From Bradyrhizobium sp. LLZ17 (GTDB lineage Bacteria > Pseudomonadota > Alphaproteobacteria > Rhizobiales > Xanthobacteraceae), in NCBI RefSeq assembly GCF_041200145.1, contig NZ_CP165734.1, forward strand, positions 5,747,001 through 5,811,000: a DNA stretch of 64,000 nt, in the 5' to 3' direction. Position 1 is the first letter of the stretch; every line of letters starts with the position of its first letter. Position numbers and translations under genes: made by a program. The notes below the pieces were generated by a model, which had not been told where the DNA came from, did not search any database, and saw only the letters and a program-made list of their open reading frames with translations. Of the stretch, positions 39,497 through 49,052 are shown in pieces.

Positions 39497-40948
39497 CTAA
39501 TCTCCGAACCAGGTCGTGAGGGCATCCACGAGACCCTCGCATTCGCCCATGCTGACCCAGGCGACATGGCCGTCGGGCCGGACGAGAACGGCGGCGGGGT
39601 CGGAACGACACCGATCACGGGCATCTCGCAGATTCCGTGATCGTCGCGCTGACCTGCCTGACGCGTTCGACCCAGCGCGCGGGAACGGCGCAGCTGGGCG
39701 TGCCGAGATTGAGCAGGAGCGGCCGCGCATCTCGCATCAGCTCGAATACGCGCGTCGGGCCATCGGCGGTGACAAGGTCCAGATCGGGCATGCGGCTGCC
39801 GAGCAGAGGGTGGCATCCTTCCTCGCCGTAGCGGATGTCCAGGCCGGACACCTTGGCGGAATACCATCTCCTCGGCCGATCCATCTTCATCATATTGGCG
39901 ACGAACCCGCGCAGCGCCGTGGTGTGCTCGTCGCCGCGATTGAGAGCGGTGAGCGCCAGGGTCAGCTCGAGCAGCGCGGCCCCAACCGGATGCCGCTCCG
40001 CGTGGTAGGTGTCGAGCAGGGCGTCGGTTGAGATCCCCTTCACCACCTGGGCGAGCTTCCACCCGAGATTCACGGCGTCCTGCAGTCCGACGTTCAGCCC
40101 CTGTCCTCCCACGGGAGAGTGGACGTGCGCGGCATCCCCCGCGAGCAGGATGCGGTTCTTCCGGTACGCTTCCGCCTGCCGCGCGGCGTCCGTGAACCGC
40201 GACATCCACGTGATCTCATGGACACCCAGATCCGATCCGTAGGCCGCTTGCAGCGCTGCCCTGAGATCTGCGTCCGTGGGGCTGGCGCCCCGCTCGAGCC
40301 GCTCCTCCGTCACGATGCCGCGCACGCGCGCGCCGCCGTCGAGCCGCCCCAGCGCATACAGGCCCCGGTCCCCGTAGCGGATGCCAAGCGGCGGCTCGTC
40401 ACTCATGTCGGCTTCGAAGATGAGGTAGCTCGCCTGTGGCTCCGATCCGGGAAACCCGATTCCCGCGGTCTTGCGCACGAGGCTGCGGCCGCCGTCGCAG
40501 CCGACGAGATAGCGTGAACCGAGCCTGCGCCCGTCCGTCAGGTGAACGTCGACCCGCTCGGTTGCTTCGACAAAAGTGGCCATCTCGCAGCCTCGATAGA
40601 GCGTCACGGCGAGTTCAGAGACCCAGTCGGCGAGACCGCGCTCGATTTCTCCTGCCAGAGCCCGAGCGTGTAGTTGTGGCGGCTCGGCCGGTCGCGCGCG
40701 TCCAGGATAATGCCGGCGAGCGGGACGGCGTAGTGTTTGGTCCCTTGCGGCAGGAACTTTTCCGCTATGCCTCGCTGGTCGAGAAGCTCGATCGTCCGTG
40801 GATGCAGACCGCTCGCACGCGAGCCCTCCACGTCCTGGTTCGGACGCCTCTCGACGATCGCGGCGTTCACGCCGGCCACGGCCAGCTCCCCGGCCAGCAT
40901 CAATCCAGTTGGACCGCCGCCGACGATGATCACGTCATGTTCCGTCAT
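39497..40948 (-). pseudogene. FAD-dependent aromatic monooxygenase, three frame lesions as written
   Basis: A flavoprotein hydroxylase of the phenol hydroxylase/PgaE group. N-terminal FAD site DVIIVGGGPTGLMLAGELA, the DG motif in YLVGCDGGRSLVRK, and the second FAD motif RILLAGDAAHVHSPVGGQG are intact. The frame breaks at about 40646 (one T lost), about 39641-39645 and about 39596-39599 (one G lost). Restoring one base at each site gives QEKIERGLADWV and later CEMPVIGVVPTPAAVLVRPDG, then the end at 39497. The restored length is about 485 residues. Either decayed or three sequencing errors. It borders the low-GC patch, so real decay is possible here. Confidence 0.82.
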
Positions 40949-41199
40949 TTGCCACCTCCGATACGGCAGGAGGCCTGGCTTCTACGCGGGAGGCGGGGTC
41001 TTGAAGCAAGAGGGTGGCGCGCCACATATATGAACTGGAAGGAATGCGTGGCCTTGCGCGCGCCTTCGCCCGCTACATTGCTCCCGATAATGTTGTGCTT
41101 CTCTGGCGTCGTGTCGATACACGCGGCGTGAGGCCAGTCGTTCGCGCATGGTTGCCTGGCGGGTTCGACGAATTAGTTTGCGGGCATTGGAGCAACCCG

Positions 41200-41331
41200 A
41201 TGACCAATCTTGTCAAAAACCTGATTTTCCTCGACGAAACCGCCGCTCGCGAATGGCTCGAAGCCCGCGTTTGGGCGAACGGTCGGGTTTGCCCGCATTG
41301 CGGCAATGCCGATCAGGAGAAGATTACCAAG
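41200..41331 (+). pseudogene. IS1595-family transposase, N-terminal fragment
   Basis: About 44 codons starting MTNLVKNLIFLDETAAREWL and continuing VCPHCGNADQEKITKLEG, the zinc-finger N-terminus of IS1595 (ISXO2-like) transposases. After KLEG the similarity stops; the DDE-type domain is absent. The following bases (to about 41445) contain only short frames that I cannot assign. This is a remnant of a past insertion at the edge of a low-GC patch. The open frame upstream of 41200 (from 41014) is not like a transposase. Confidence 0.75.
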
Positions 41332-41442
41332 CTTGAAGGTGATGACGGACCAAGCCAAGATCTGCCAGACCTATCGACGGCTAACAAAGCCAACCTACCG
41401 TCATAAGGCGAAGCGTTTTCTGCGCTGGCGAACGAAAAACGG

Positions 41443-41751
41443 CTAGCTCGTAGAGCGGCCAAAGATGAAGCCTAGTGTGAGACTGACAAATCCCCCCACT
41501 AAGGCTAACTCATCTTTCTTTGAAATGCTCGGCGTATCAGTCCCAAAAACCAGAATCGCGGCCAACAGCAGCAGAAGTACGGTCATCGTTAGGCCAGCGA
41601 TATTTCCCGGCTTCTCGGTCGCTGAACCGAATACGCGGCCTATGAGGCCCATATCCATCGCCTTGTCTTTTGATGCGTGTGCATGGATGGCATTGAGTTT
41701 CGCGATTTCTTTATCGTCAAATGCGATTTCGAGCTTTTCTCCGGTCATCAT
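41443..41751 (-). CDS. Small protein with two C-terminal membrane helices, unknown
   Basis: About 102 residues. The N-terminal half is soluble and charged (MTGEKLEIAFDDKEIAKLNA, then SKDKAMDMGLIGRVFGSATE); two membrane helices follow (LTMTVLLLLLAAILVFG and LALVGGFVSLTLGFIFG) with a short loop between. The start is ATG 41751, with GAGAGGGG just upstream and overlapping the stop of the gene before it, so the two are translationally coupled. GC content is lower than the surroundings. I do not recognise the family. A membrane effector or anchor role is only a guess from the layout. Confidence 0.6.
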   Translation of the reverse strand: MMTGEKLEIAFDDKEIAKLNAIHAHASKDKAMDMGLIGRVFGSATEKPGNIAGLTMTVLLLLLAAILVFGTDTPSISKKDELALVGGFVSLTLGFIFGRSTS

Positions 41752-42083
41752 CACGCCCCTCTCTGAGAGAAGGTGTAGGTGATGACACGATGATTGGTGT
41801 GAACATCTAGGTGCACAGCCAAATCCATTACGCGGTCGGAAATCGTCCCTACCTGAAATTTGAAAGTTAAATCGCCGCCTTGCCACACGTTTATGGTGAT
41901 CATCACGTGGTCGCGGGCAATGCTTTTTATCGTTATCGCACCCAGACTGCGGTCATTTGCGGACCCGATAGAGAATTTTAGACCTCGGATATCGATACTA
42001 AGATAATTGTCGTCCGGCCCAAGAACAGCAACGCCACTGTCAACGACAATGCTGCCGCCAACGTATTTGGTAAAATTGCTCAT
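41751..42083 (-). CDS. Small beta-rich protein, unknown, coupled to the two-helix protein
   Basis: A 110-residue soluble protein without signal peptide or membrane helix. It is rich in alternating hydrophobic/polar strands (ITIKSIARDHVMITINVWQG, then LTFKFQVGTISDRVMDLAVH), consistent with a small beta-sandwich. Start ATG 42083 follows CGGGAGGCGAG. Its stop overlaps the downstream ATG (TGATG), so the two genes form a tight pair. The base composition is lower in GC and codon use differs from flanking genes, which suggests transfer. Not recognised as any known family. Confidence 0.6.
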   Translation of the reverse strand: MSNFTKYVGGSIVVDSGVAVLGPDDNYLSIDIRGLKFSIGSANDRSLGAITIKSIARDHVMITINVWQGGDLTFKFQVGTISDRVMDLAVHLDVHTNHRVITYTFSQRGA

Positions 42084-42112
42084 ACTCGCCTCCCGGTGGC
42101 GAGAGGCTAGCA

Positions 42113-42277
42113 CTAAACGGTTTTTTGAGTCTTAGATGCCTTGCGCTTTTTCGCGGGTTTCTTTTTTGACGTCCGATGCTGCGGCGGACTCTGCGCCACT
42201 GCCCCAGCGGCGCACTCAAAGCGCTCTCATGCGTCGGGATGAAGTTCAATCTCGGGTGCCTTGGAGTCCTTCGACAT
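42113..42277 (-). pseudogene. Short lysine-rich-tail protein gene interrupted by in-frame TGA
   Basis: Fifty-four codons starting MSKDSKAPEIELHPDA, then TGA at 42227-42229, then ERFECAAGAVAQSPPQHR and a Lys-rich tail ending KTQKTV before a TAG. Proteins with HPDAWERFERA and a C-terminal PAKK tail are, to my knowledge, common in Bradyrhizobium, with Trp (TGG) where this copy has TGA. A single G-to-A change or a base-call error would explain it. The start region overlaps, antiparallel, the start of the next gene. Confidence 0.6.
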
Positions 42278-43151
42278 GCCTCAGCCTCTCAGCCGGGTTA
42301 AACCTGGTGCTACGGTCCGCCAGCGCCCCAGCGTATTAAGCCATCTACCACCGAACTACGCTCAGTTGGTAGCGGCTATCTTCTCCCACTCCAGCCTTGT
42401 CGAATACCGGTTGGGCGCGCTTTTGGTTCGTATTTTGGGAGCTGATGCAGCGCCGGCAATAGCAATGTTCGCTACCCTTGAGGCTCAACACCAGCAGTTG
42501 AGGGCGTTAGAGGCGGCTGCCAAGGCAGGCCTAACCGAACATGAGTTTGACGTCTTCAAGGCGACCATGAGTGTCACAAAAAGCGTTCAAACGCCACGCA
42601 ATCAACTGGCCCATTGGATATGGGCACACTCCCCGGAATTGCCGGACGCCTTGCTCCTCGCTGAACCAAAATCTGCCAAGGACAGAGACCGTGAATTCAC
42701 CCTCGCCTTGGAATCTGGAGAAACTGACCCAGCTAAAATTGCCGCCCTCAACACGTTCGACCCGGCAAACGTGCAGGTCTACAGGGAAGGCGATCTTGAG
42801 CGCGCACGAGATGATCTCGCGGAGGCTACTCAGATCACGTTCCTTACGGTCGTCTACCTCGACGGAACCTTTAGAGGGCGCATTAAGCCGCTGCCTTGGG
42901 CTTCGCGGACCGCAACACGCGATTGCTCCACCAATTATGCAGTCAACGGCTATTTCGGGAAGCTTGGGACCGTATACAAACGGATCGGAAAAAGACGCGT
43001 CTACCGCCCGCCTGATGGCGGAGGCCAGTTCAGCATGGGTCGTTACGAACGTTTCGGGCGCGCCAGTCCCGGGATGATCCAGGGCAGCACGAGAACTAGA
43101 TTTCGGCATGCGCTTTGCCAAGGTTATGTGCAATTCGAGCGTCCCGCTTAG
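42276..43151 (+). CDS. Hypothetical protein in low-GC patch, 3' frame uncertain
   Basis: An open frame of about 291 codons from ATG 42276. The body (about residues 25-205) is helical and soluble, with SLVEYRLGALLVRILGADAA and VQTPRNQLAHWIWAHSPELP. I do not recognise the family. Near 42890 the frame may be broken: in the -1 frame the text reads FADRNTRLLHQLCSQRLFRE and continues to a stop at 43013-43015, which looks more protein-like than the Arg-rich tail of the open frame. One lost base would explain it, as elsewhere in this window. If so, the true product is about 246 residues. Confidence 0.5.
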   Translation: MPQPLSRVKPGATVRQRPSVLSHLPPNYAQLVAAIFSHSSLVEYRLGALLVRILGADAAPAIAMFATLEAQHQQLRALEAAAKAGLTEHEFDVFKATMSVTKSVQTPRNQLAHWIWAHSPELPDALLLAEPKSAKDRDREFTLALESGETDPAKIAALNTFDPANVQVYREGDLERARDDLAEATQITFLTVVYLDGTFRGRIKPLPWASRTATRDCSTNYAVNGYFGKLGTVYKRIGKRRVYRPPDGGGQFSMGRYERFGRASPGMIQGSTRTRFRHALCQGYVQFERPA

Positions 43152-43154
43152 CGC

Positions 43155-44085
43155 TTACGGCAGCCCGCGCGCCTCGAGCTGATGCACCAGCAACAGGGTC
43201 GGCTCGGCGAGGCTGTCGCCGGAGCCGTCCAGCCCAAATGCGCTGGCGATGCCGTCGTGGCTGCGCAGGATCGTGCTGCGCGGGCAGTGGCCGGCGCCGC
43301 AGAGCGTCTTCTTCAGGATCTCGCCCTGTACCACGAGGTTTGCAGGATCGCCCGCGGCCCAGGCCAGCAGGATCGGCTCCTCGACGTTGAGGATGCCGGG
43401 AAACACCGAGCGCTTGTCATACTGGCTGGCGTCAGTGCCGAGATAGGCCTTTTCGCTGTCGCTGGCGTCCTTGCCGGCGCGATAGATGCCCGACACCAGC
43501 ACGACGGCCGCGACGTCGGCGCGGTCGGTCTGGAGCTCGGGATGCGCCAACAGGCTTGCGACATGGAAGGCACCGGCGCCATAGCCGACCGCCACGATCT
43601 CGCGGGCATCGCCGTTGAACAGGTCGATATTCGCGTGAACCCAGGACAGCGCCGCCGCGACATCGGTCGCACCGTTGGGCCAGGTCGCCGCCGGCGCCAG
43701 GCGGTAGTTCACGCGCACCCCGATCATGTCGTTGCGCGCGGCAAAGCACATCGCGGCGTCCTGGATGTCGCGGGAGAGCTCCGGCGCGGACCGGTCCCCG
43801 GTGAAGGTGTCGCCCGCCACGAACAGCAGCACCGGCCGTGGCGTATCCGCCTTGGTGGTGCTGGCGGCGACATCGAGCACATTGGCCTCGCTCTCGCCGT
43901 AGCGCAGCCCGCGCGAGAAGGTGACCTGATCGCACAGCCGCGCTGTGCCGCCGGCGATCGTATCGGAGTCCGTGAGGCCCACCCGGACGAGATCAGAGGG
44001 GGACAGTCAGCGGCGCCGGCAACGGACCATGCGCGGACGCCGCAGTGAGAGTCAGAACAAGGAAAAATGCGAGATAATTCTTCAT
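43155..44085 (-). pseudogene. Secreted alpha/beta hydrolase (carboxylesterase-like), frameshifted after its signal peptide
   Basis: ATG 44085 begins a signal peptide MKNYLAFFLVLTLTAASAHG, but the frame stops after about 30 codons. One C missing from the C-run at 43998-44002 would join it to the body beginning SDLVRVGLTDSDTIAGG. The body shows a lipase fold: LLFVAGDTFTGDRSAP, NYRLAPAATWPNGATDV, nucleophile elbow VGYGAGAFH (Ser replaced by Gly-Ala: the family Ser is not seen here) and late His in RSHDGIA. The lack of a clear GxSxG may mean it is not a classical esterase. Restored length is about 309 residues. Confidence 0.7.
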
Positions 44086-44205
44086 GTTGGTGCCGGCCTT
44101 GCGGGCCTGATGGGGGCTCGCTTTTGGCCTGTCTTTTCCATTCGCCTTATTAGTCAGTTCGTCTTGCGGCGATTTCGCGGCACCTTTGGCTTCTCCAGGC
44201 TGGGT

Positions 44206-44700
44206 TCAATTTCCCGGCTCGAATGTGCAATCCGCCCCGCTGCCGTCCTTTTGCCTGATCGCATTGGGGTCGATGGTGCAGCTCAGCCGGCTCAGACTCT
44301 CGAAATTCGATCCCGCCGCGCCGTCGGACGGAACGCCGGCCAGCGCCTCGGTGGCGAAGATCTCGTTCGCCGTCGCGCCGTTCACGTTTCTGATCTTTTT
44401 GCCGAACGTCACCTCGCAACTGCGCACGGTGATGTCGACATTGCCGGTGCGGCAGACGATTCTATCAGCGGTCACCACGATCGGCTTCTTGTAAGGGATG
44501 TCGCTGTTGGCGGCGAACAGCATCGCCATGGCCTTCCTCTCGGCGCCGGACAGCTGCGGCGACAGCGGCGCGATCACGCCCGCGAGCGCCAGCGCGGTGG
44601 AGCCCGAGATCTTGCTGGGCGTAGCGCCGGAGGCGGCCGCGACAGGGGAGGCGCCGGCGACGACCAGCGCGCAGGTGAGAATCAATCGGCTGGCTTTCAT
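44206..44700 (-). CDS. Secreted protein of unknown function
   Basis: A 164-residue protein with a signal peptide (RLILTCALVVAGASPVAAA, cleavage about residue 23). Mature part has three or four Cys residues (TADRIVCRTGNVDITVRSCE, RLSCTIDPNA, GADCTFEPG) that could form disulphides in the periplasm. It is not recognised as a known family. It stands alone between the hydrolase and alkB on the same strand, about 120 bases from the former and 220 from the latter, so it probably has its own promoter. Confidence 0.7.
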   Translation of the reverse strand: MKASRLILTCALVVAGASPVAAASGATPSKISGSTALALAGVIAPLSPQLSGAERKAMAMLFAANSDIPYKKPIVVTADRIVCRTGNVDITVRSCEVTFGKKIRNVNGATANEIFATEALAGVPSDGAAGSNFESLSRLSCTIDPNAIRQKDGSGADCTFEPGN

Positions 44701-44923
44701 CCTTGCCTCCCTGTCTCGGCTTCGCTCCGCGGCGGGACGCGTGGAACCACTCTAGCACGCAAACGCCAATTGGAAGGCAAGTTCCCCAGGCCCACGCCTT
44801 TGCGCCGCGCGGCTGCTTTGCTCAGAGGCGCCAAACGGTTACGCGGCGCGGCCGCGCCTGATGCGGCAAGCCGGTTCTACTGTGCATGGGGTTGTTTTCG
44901 CGGTTTTTGTTCAGGCCGAGCTG

Positions 44924-45493
44924 TTACTCCGAGTTCATGGTCCGAAACGTGATGGAATACCGCCGCGACTCGACCGGTGGGATGCTGTGCTCCCATCGCG
45001 ACCGCGCCTCGCCGTCCATCATGTAAAGCGAGCGCGGTGCGGCCTCGAGCGTGTGGCGCTCCCATCTATCGCCGTTGCGACGGCGGAAGCGGAATTTGCA
45101 GGCCGAGCCGAGCGAGAGGCCGAGGATCTTGTCGAACTGCGGCTTGTCGCGGTGCCAGCCGATGCCGACGCCGGCCTCATATTCGGTGCAGAGCACCTGC
45201 CGCACGCTGCCACTCGCGAGCCCGGCCCATGCCTCGACCTGCCGCGCCACGGGCAGCACCCAGTCCGGAATCGGCTCGGCCTCGGTCAGCATTTGCAGCG
45301 AATAGTCATAGCGGTAGCCGAAGGACGCCACCCGGCGATTGCCCTCGAAGGCGCCGAACTGGAAGCGCTGGAGCGGCAATGCTGCGATGCGGCCGATCAA
45401 GGCCTGCTCGACGGCGGCCTCGATGAAATCGCCGGTGTAGCGAAGCCCCGCGGGCCCGCCGCGCGGGTCGGCAAACAAACCAAGCTGCGTCAT
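44924..45493 (-). CDS. alkB: AlkB-type 2-oxoglutarate/Fe(II) dioxygenase
   Basis: A 189-residue dioxygenase that repairs alkylated bases (oxidative demethylation) or acts on related modified nucleobases. The iron-binding HxD is in VGIGWHRDKPQF, the second His in SRWEHSIPPV, and the 2-oxoglutarate-binding Arg pair in ESRRYSITFR. The N-terminal nucleotide-recognition lid is short. This layout is closest to the small rhizobial AlkB homologues rather than E. coli AlkB. There is no ada gene next to it. Start ATG 45493. Confidence 0.9.
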   Translation of the reverse strand: MTQLGLFADPRGGPAGLRYTGDFIEAAVEQALIGRIAALPLQRFQFGAFEGNRRVASFGYRYDYSLQMLTEAEPIPDWVLPVARQVEAWAGLASGSVRQVLCTEYEAGVGIGWHRDKPQFDKILGLSLGSACKFRFRRRNGDRWERHTLEAAPRSLYMMDGEARSRWEHSIPPVESRRYSITFRTMNSE

Positions 45494-45610
45494 TCCAGCT
45501 GCTCTCTTCCTCGTCCGGCCGCCGTCGCGGTTCGTCGCATTTCCGTGATGGAACCTAATGGCCGGTGACGCGACTTACATAAGACGCGGGAAGAAACGTG
45601 CGAGGCTGTC

Positions 45611-45757
45611 ATGGCAGAGCAGTGGAAGCATACCGCCGATCCGGCCGAGATCATGCGGGCGAATGGTCACCCTGAACTGGAATATGCCGCAGGCTGGACC
45701 ATCGCCGGCCTTGTCACCATCGGTACCATCGTCGCCGCTTGGGTGTTTGCGATCTAG
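45611..45757 (+). CDS. 48-residue single-helix membrane protein
   Basis: A short gene, MAEQWKHTADPAEIMRANGH then a Pro/Glu spacer and one membrane helix (AGWTIAGLVTIGTIVAAWVF) ending in AI. The N-terminal half is soluble and His-containing. ATG 45611 follows CGTGCGAGGCTGTC, with GAGG about 5 bases upstream. Coding potential is supported by clean codon use and the amphipathic-plus-helix layout. Possibly a small subunit of a membrane complex; no family assigned. Confidence 0.6.
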   Translation: MAEQWKHTADPAEIMRANGHPELEYAAGWTIAGLVTIGTIVAAWVFAI

Positions 45758-45878
45758 GTGATAGGCCCTGGTCGCGGCTCCGGCAATGCTGCATGCAAGC
45801 GCGGCGCGGCTGGAAAGGGGGCTGTCCCATCGACCAGCCGCGCGCGACTTCAAGCGCCGTCCGCGTGGTCGACAAGAA

Positions 45879-47503
45879 TTAGCCCTTCGCGAACTGACGG
45901 TAGTCCGGCTCGCGGTGAAACCAGAACTCGTAGCCGGACACGCCCTTCTGCATGGCCACGTCGTGGATCGGCTGGTTGAGCGGGATGACGGGAACGTCGC
46001 GCATGCAGAGCGCGATGAAGTCTTTCACGGCCTTCTCGTACTCAGCCGTATCCGTGGTGAACCGCGCCTTGTCGATCAGCGCGTCCATTTCCTTGTTCTG
46101 GTACGAGGAGATGTTGAAAATCGAATTGTTGCCGTGGAAATTCCAGTAGAAATAGTACTCGGGATAATCGAGCCAGCCGCTGAAGCGGTTGAGCGCGATC
46201 GGCAGCTCCTTCTTGTTCAGCGTCGTGCGCCAGTTCGCGCCGGGAATTTTCTCGATCGACGCCTTGATCCCAATCTTGGCAAGACTTTCTCCTGGATCAA
46301 GATGGCGGTCGGCTCGCCGACCGTCGCAGTCCCTGCGTCGAGCGATAGCGTCGTCTCCAGTCCGGACTCGAATCCTGCCTCCTTCATCAAAGCCTTGGCC
46401 TTGTCGAGATCGGTGACATAGGGAGACGGTTGCGGCCACACCGGTTTTGAGACATCCACCGCGCCGCCATGCATCGGAACGGCGCGCCCGAAGAAGGCGC
46501 TGCTCTGAATCTGCTCATAGGGCATCGCCCAGGCGATCGCTTGCCGAAGCTTGACATTGTCGAATGGCGGTTTGGCGGTATTTAGCGCCACGGACCAGAG
46601 TGCGTTGGGGATGGGGACGCCGGAAACCTTGACCTTGCCCTCCTTGATGATCTGGTCGAAATCGCGCGGTGCAAAACCGCTGGAGAGGTCGGCATCGCCC
46701 CGTTCCAGCATCGCCCGGCGCGTGCCTGCGGAAGGAACGTCGCGTGCGATCACGCGCCTGATCCTCGGCAGCGGTCCGCTGGTCCAGTCGTCGAACCGCG
46801 ACAGCACGGTTTCGCTGCCCGGCTTCCAGCTTTCCATCTTGTAGGCGCCGCCGCCGGCCTCGTTGGTCCTGAGCCACGCCAGCGCCCAAGGATCGTCGGC
46901 CGTCGCGTTCTTCTTCGCGAGTTCGGAGTTGATGATGAAGGGCACGACGACGGCCACGTTGAACAGCAGCATTTTGTCCCGGCGCAGATAGTCGATGCGG
47001 AAGGTGTAATCGTCGACGACCACGAACTGCTCGGGCTTCTCGAGCGATCCCGCCGACATCTGGAAGGTCGGAAAGCCACCGACCTTCACGGCGCGGTCGA
47101 ACGACCATTTGACGTCCTTGGCCGTGACCGGCGTGCCGTCGTGGAATTTCGCGTTCTGCCGCAGCTTGAAGGTGCAGGACATGCCATCGGCGGCAACTTC
47201 CCAGCTCTCGGCGAGTTCAGGCGCGAGCTTCTCGCGGTCATATGATGTCGTGCCGTCTGCGAGCGTCTTGGACGCATAGGTCAGCAGGCGATCGTAGCAG
47301 TTCCAGGAGAGGCCGTTCACGGTCTGGTTCGAGCCGACGCCTTGCATGTCCAGCGAGTTCGGCCCGAGCTCCTGCACCACCAGCAGCGTTTCCGCGCGCC
47401 CTTGCGCCCAGGCGAAGCGCGGCGCGATCGCCGTCATTCCAGCGGCACCGAGACCGCCGAGGACGAGGTTACGGCGGCTCATGTCGAAACGTGATGCGCT
47501 CAT
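45879..47503 (-). pseudogene. ABC transporter substrate-binding protein, dipeptide/oligopeptide type, frameshifted as written
   Basis: A family 5 solute-binding protein (DppA/OppA type). The N-terminus SRRNLVLGGLGAAGMTAIAP is a twin-arginine signal. The start ATG 47503 has GGAGG upstream. Family marks: AELAESWEVAADGMSCTFKL and FHDGTPVTAKDVKWSFDRAV. The frame breaks at about 46281-46287: adding one base joins AILIQEKV to AKIGIKASIEKIPGANWR and the stop at 45879. The restored length is about 541 residues. It is next to the hydantoinase gene on the same strand (97 bases apart), so it may bring in a substrate for it, but permease genes are absent. Confidence 0.85.
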
Positions 47504-47599
47504 TGGTGCCTCCACGGGAAAGAGATTTGCGACATAAAGAGGCAAGGCGCATGCCATCGGCCGCGCTTCACGGCGTCGCATCCCGCGAGGATTGCGTTC

Positions 47600-49052
47600 C
47601 TAGGGGGTGACGGCGCCACGGCTAACGGCCCGCGGGGCGATCAGTTCTTTCCAGGTCGAGTTGGCGACATGCACCGGCGAGAAGGCGGGCCGCTCGACAT
47701 AGTGGCCGTCACCGGCTTCGGCGCGCAGATCGCCATCCCTCCAGACGACGCGGCCGCGCGACAGCGTCGCGGCTGGTCCACCGGTGCAGGAAAAGCCCTC
47801 GAACACGTTGTAATCGATCCGGCTCATCTGCCGCTTGGCGCTGATGGTCTTCGTTGCCTTTGGATCCCACACCACGACATCGGCATCCGAGCCGACGGCG
47901 ACGGCACCCTTGCGCGGATAGATGTTGAGGATGCGGGCGATGTTGGCCGAGGTCACCGCGACGAACTCCTCTTTCGTCAGCCGCCCGGTGGCCACACCCG
48001 CGGTCCACAGCAGCGCCAGGCGATCTTCCAGGCCGCCGGTGCCGTTCGGATCTTTCTGAAGTCGTCGAGCCCGAACCGCTTCTGCTCGGTGGTGAAGGCG
48101 CAGTGATCGGTCGCGACCACCTGGGCGAGCCGGATTGCAGGCCCGCCCAGAGACTGTCCTGATGCGATCTGTCGCGGAATGGCGGCGACATCACGCGCTG
48201 TGCGGAATGATCCCAGTTCTTGTTCTGATATTCGCCCGCGTCGAGCAGCAGGTGCTGGATCAGCGGTTCGCCATAGACACGTTTTCCCGCCGCGCGCGCC
48301 CGCGCGATCGCCTCATGCGCTTCACGGCAGCTGGTGTGCACGATGTAGACCGGCGTGCCCGTCATGTCGGCGATCATGATGGCGCGGTTGGTGGCCTCGC
48401 CCTCGACCTCCGGCGGCCGTGAATAAGCGTGGCCCTCGGGGCCGGTGACGCCGCGCGCGATCAACGCCTCCTGCATCAGCGCGACAACGTCGCCATTCTC
48501 CGCATGCACCACCGGCATGGCGCCGAGATGGGCGCAGCGCGCGAACGAATTGTAGAGCTCGTCATCATTCACCATCAGCGCGCCCTTGTAGGCCATGAAA
48601 TGCTTGAAGGTGTTAATGCCGTAGGTTTTGACTACGGTCTCCATCTCGTCATGGATCTGCTTCGACCACGACGTCACCGCCATGTGGAAGCCGTAGTCGG
48701 ACGCCGCCTTCTCGGATTTGTGCCGCCACTCCTGATAGGCCGCGAGCATCGACTGGCCGGGATCGGGCAGGCAGAAATCCACCACCATCGTGGTGCCGCC
48801 GGCCAGCGCCGCCTTCGTTCCGGATTCGAAATCGTCCGCGGTGACGGTGCCCATGAACGGCATCTCGAGATGGGTGTGCGGATCGATGCCGCCGGGGATG
48901 ACGTACGCGCCGCCCGCGTCGATGATCGCGGCACCCGTGGGCGCATCGATCGACGCGCCGACCGCGACGATGGTGTCGCCCTCGATCAGCACGTCCGCAC
49001 GGCGGGAGTGATCATGATTGACGACGGTGCCGCCGCGGATGAGGAGGGGCAT
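47600..49052 (-). pseudogene. Dihydropyrimidinase / D-hydantoinase, two frame lesions as written
   Basis: A cyclic-amidohydrolase that opens dihydropyrimidines or hydantoins. Zinc ligands: GGIDPHTHLEMPF near residue 57, the carboxylated-Lys segment TFKHFMAYKGALM, and PVVHAENGD and YIVHTSCREA. The first 312 codons are clean, and the end (ATGRLTKEEFVAVTSANIAR to the stop at 47600) is in another frame. Two single-base losses, at about 48120-48126 and 48046-48049, would restore SLQVVATDHCAFTTEQ and DDFRKIPNGTGG. Restored length is about 484 residues, normal for the family. Divergent from the amidohydrolase pair. Confidence 0.88.

Noticed and set aside
41014..41199. A gene upstream of the transposase fragment
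   Set aside because: The frame is open but shows no domain, no ribosome site and no likeness to IS1595 upstream sequence.
41340..41444. A 34-codon frame after the transposase fragment
   Set aside because: Basic and protein-like in parts, but too short, with no start site support and no family recognised.
42227..42229. Selenocysteine read-through at the TGA
   Set aside because: No SECIS-like hairpin follows and the family appears to have Trp, not Cys, at this position.
43182..44048. A 288-codon plus-strand frame over the alpha/beta hydrolase
   Set aside because: Antisense shadow; the minus strand carries the hydrolase motifs and signal peptide.
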